Positions 60,886-64,000 of a stretch of DNA of 64,000 bases are shown one piece after another. Position numbers and translations under genes: made by a program. This DNA is from Luscinia megarhynchos. Lineage: Eukaryota; Chordata; Aves; Passeriformes; Turdidae. The stretch spans positions 8,470,820-8,534,819 of the forward strand of contig CM067569.1 in the NCBI GenBank assembly GCA_034336665.1, written 5' to 3'. Below the pieces are notes generated by a model. It searched no databases. It had not been told where the DNA came from and saw only the letters and a program-made list of their open reading frames with translations. How positions within the stretch are numbered: the stretch's first letter is position 1; each line of letters begins with the position of its first letter.

Positions 60886-63800
60886 CCCAAACACGACTTC
60901 AATAAGGAAAAAGCAAGCCACCCTGACGACCTCTTCTGCCCACAGAACTTTAATTTTGGAAACAGAAGCTGGTTAAAGCAGTTCATCAGCCTTACCTGGA
61001 CTCTGCTTAGCAGACTATTCGTAACACCTAGGGATCTTTCAAAGAAAGAAATTTAAAAACACTCTAGTTTCTCTTTAATAAAAGAAGTTGGAAAGCGCTG
61101 ACTGGTTTCTCAACCAGCTATTTCTTTTCCAACTATAACAAATTTATTTTAAATTTTCACAGCAAGCCTTTTATGTTGTTTGTCATAATTGTCAACATTT
61201 ATTTATTTGATACTCCTTATAACACATTCCTGCAAATGAAAAGGAATTGAACTAATTAGGTAAGATTTCTACATTTAATAGTATTTATATAGATGTTAAA
61301 TAGGGAATAAATAATGTCCTATAATCACATTATTTTTATTGATTTTCTACTCTGTAGCTAAGTTACAAAATAACTTTCAATTTGAGCCCAAACAATACCA
61401 GCTTTCACAGTTTTATCTTGAGTCCTGATAATTTTCCTTAAATTGCCAGCTTTGGGAGTCATATGAATATACAAAGATCTTGTCATTTCTTTAAAAAAAA
61501 AATCTTTCACAGTGGTTGCCAGTAAAGTTTGAAAACATGATATTCACTCCTCAAAAGACCTAAGCAAAGAGCTAATAAACATCTCCAGTTCTTTTTTCAT
61601 CTTATAATTTTAAGGCAAATCTCCTGATTCTGGAATTTAAACACTTGAGGCTGGCAGTCCCCAGGTGTACTGAGACTTGACTTTTCCCATGGGGAAGGAA
61701 AACCTTGCTGGGCTAGAAAAGGACACCTCAGTTTAACTGACTGAGCTTAAAAATACTTATTTTTCATAAATAACAGTCAATCTAAATCAAAGACTTGAAC
61801 ACAAGAGGAAAGCTTGGAGAACCTGATGGCTGGGTCCAGACCAGGGACTTGGTGGTTTCTCTGAGAGCACCTTTCCCTCTGGTTTGGTTTGGAGGGCAGC
61901 CCTTTGAGCTGTGATGACAATTTGGGCAAGAACCACAGCCCTGCCCCATTCCTGCACCACTGGCAGCATCAGCCAGATGTTTCCCCATTGTGGTCTTGAA
62001 GAAGCTAAAGCCAGTTTTCTGAGACACTGAATGTTGTATTGAGGTGGGCTGCTGCTGTTCCCTGTGCAGGGGGTCAGTGAGCTGCCCTGCTCCTGCAGGG
62101 GTGTGTGGGGCAGGGCAGGGTGTGCCCACCATGTCCTGGGGCCACCCTGCATGGGAAGGGCTCTGTGGGCAGCAGGAGAGAGCTGTCCCCACATTGGAGC
62201 TACACACACTATTGCAATTAAATTTGACTACTAAACCCTTTGTTTGAAGGGTAACAGTGAATGAGCAGCAAGGTGGGCAAAAACTCAGGGCTTGAGCACC
62301 TTCAATGGCCACGTGAACCTGCTCACACTGGCAGCAGCAGCACCTCCAAACAGGCTGTGGTGCAGCAGGCATGTGAAAAATGGCAATAAATGTAAAAGCC
62401 TCTTTAAAATCTCCAGTCCTTGAAGAGGCATGGACACCCTGCCAGCTCTCCAGCTCTTTTCTGTTGTCATCTCACTCCAAGCTGTCACAAGATGTCAGTG
62501 TTTTCAGATACTCCCGCTATGGCTGAGCAAACAGCCTCTCCACACTGCCTGGCTGGCTTTCAATGGCGCAAAATTCAGCCATAAAATTGAGCCATAAGGT
62601 TCTCAGCAGAGTGGCAGTATGACAAATTTGGCACAGGGACCACATCGACCTCTGACAGCAGGATCAAGGTGCAGCTGGAGTTCACCCTTGTCCCTGGGGC
62701 GGCTGAAAGGCTCCTGGGTGCCCAAGCTGAGGTGGTGATGCTTATGAGAATCACTGAGTTCAATACAGCCCTGGTTTTGAAATAGATTTTTTTTTAAATT
62801 TCTTCCCCTTGAAAAATTCTTTTAGAGTGTTCTGGAATGTGAGGTTTGTTTTAGCTGGTGAATTCCTTTATCCCAGGTTTCCCTGCATGACATACCAGTC
62901 ATGATGTTTTCTGGTGGGTAGTTCAAAATCCTGCCTACTGGCATTTTCCAAGTTCCTTTTGCATCCAAAGACATTAATCCAGACTCCTCTCTTCACCCAT
63001 ATATACATAGAAGGATTTTCAGGGAGCCAAGGCCATCCACTCTTCCCAGAAAACACAGCATATGCAATTTCTTATCCCTGCTGACCTTGTCACTCTGAGG
63101 CATGGGAGTTAAAAAAAATGCTGGTTTATGTTGAGAGCCCTGGGCTTATCCTCCCAGTGAGTTGTTATTTCTGCTAATGTTAAAAATCCACTTGTAAAAT
63201 TTAAGAGGAACACCTTAATAAAAAAGACATTCACAATTACAGAGCTATCTTCAATGTCTTTATAAAACCAACACATGGGTTAGAAAATCAGTGTGGGATC
63301 CTACTTTAGAAGCTTTGAATTACCCTTTTAAGGAGTCACTCATTGCCATCATCTAAATAAGAATATTCCAGTAGGCAACAGACAGGCTCCACCAGCTGGA
63401 TAACATTAATGTCCCCTTGTCACACCAGACCTTCCTGGCAGTGTTCAGTGGTCCCTGCAATGGGGACAAATGGTGGTGTATAAGAATTTTTTCTCATCTT
63501 CTTTATGTCTCTATGTCCTTTTCCAGACTCAGAGTTTTGTTTTTTTTTTTTTTTTAAAGAGACCTTTGTGGAGACTGCTTATGATAATTAGCATAATTTC
63601 TGATGGAGGTGTGTTACAGGGGGGAAAAACCCACCTGGTCCCATTGCACAGAAAACTCTAGGAAAAATGAATAGGTTACAGTAATGTTTGCAGCTCAGAC
63701 AGATTCATCTGAGTGGAGCCTTTTGTGCTGGTACCGAGGTGTTTATTTCAGAGAGATGCTCTGGGTAGGCTGTCTCTGTATGAGACAGCTGATTTATGCC

Positions 63801-64000
63801 GTGATTGTTTGCCACCAGCGGTCCTGCTGCCTCGCAAGCCACACCCTTTGCTGCCATCCCGAGGTTTGCATTTGATTTCCCCTTGAGGTAGGAGCTTCTG
63901 CTCACATTCCTATCCACCTGTGTTGCCTCAATAGAGCATTCTGTGTCTCCTGCTTTTTTTACCCTCCCCTCCCCACCCCTGCGAATTTGCTCTCATTGAG
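60886..64000. other. Unique DNA to the window end, no gene seen
   Basis: AT-rich DNA with a T16 tract at 63540-63555. The GC-richer stretch 61800-62370 is open for up to 196 codons on the - strand (Cys/Ser/Pro-rich), overlapping another - strand frame and one + strand frame. No domain or splice pattern supports it. The last 50 bases are C/T-rich (TTTTTTTACCCTCCCCTCCC near 63954-63973). Confidence 0.5.

Noticed and set aside
61782..62372. 196-codon - strand frame rich in Cys, Ser and Pro
   Set aside because: Overlaps other open frames in a GC-richer patch. No signal peptide, domain or splice context to support it.
1..64000. tRNA, snRNA, rRNA, microRNA or CRISPR features
   Set aside because: No tRNA box A/B pair, no U-RNA or 5S landmarks, no familiar microRNA seed hairpin and no spaced direct repeats were recognised. 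CRISPR is not expected in an animal genome.
1..64000. Endogenous retrovirus
   Set aside because: No long terminal repeat pair, primer-binding site or gag/pol/env-like frame was seen.

Overview
The window reads as non-coding DNA from a bird nuclear genome. The bird call rests on two CR1 LINE 3' ends of avian type (about 7905-8109 on the + strand and 24341-24540 on the - strand), a third, much older amniote-type CR1 tail (60545-60885, + strand), low interspersed-repeat density, and AT-rich DNA broken by short GC/CpG-rich blocks with minisatellites. I cannot name the species.

I found no protein-coding gene that I can support. The longest open frames (about 390-467 codons on the - strand near 1.9-3.3 kb, and about 426-435 codons on both strands at 27.4-28.8 kb) come from tandem repeats whose units contain no stop codon. 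The remaining open frames are 60-200 codons, lack recognisable domains and look like chance. The window is therefore probably intergenic or lies inside a large intron. A small or untranslated exon could be missed by eye.

Layout: 1-2.0 kb, unique DNA with a probable MIR-type SINE remnant and a CTCF-like motif. 2.0-2.9 kb, a 7-bp G-rich minisatellite with many GGG-N4-GGG runs. 3-27 kb, AT-rich unique DNA with a small CpG cluster near 5.2-5.5 kb, two CR1 fragments, an AT microsatellite and a perfect 26-bp duplication. 27.1-28.9 kb, the most unusual part: a CpG-rich domain holding two different, adjacent minisatellites, then a unique CpG island. 28.9-64 kb, AT-rich unique DNA with homopolymer tracts, three stretches that could be conserved regulatory elements (28.9-29.3, 37.4-38.1 and 42.0-42.6 kb, on motif content only), a possible untranslated exon at 57.8-58.0 kb and the ancient CR1 copy at 60.5-60.9 kb.

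No genes here can be said to work together. The best functional candidates are the CpG island at 28.65-28.92 kb as a promoter or enhancer, and the 31-bp array beside it, four units of which carry the E-box CACGTG in exact repeat phase. I did not find a previously undescribed gene system. All repeat-family calls are from recognition of consensus features, not from a database search.
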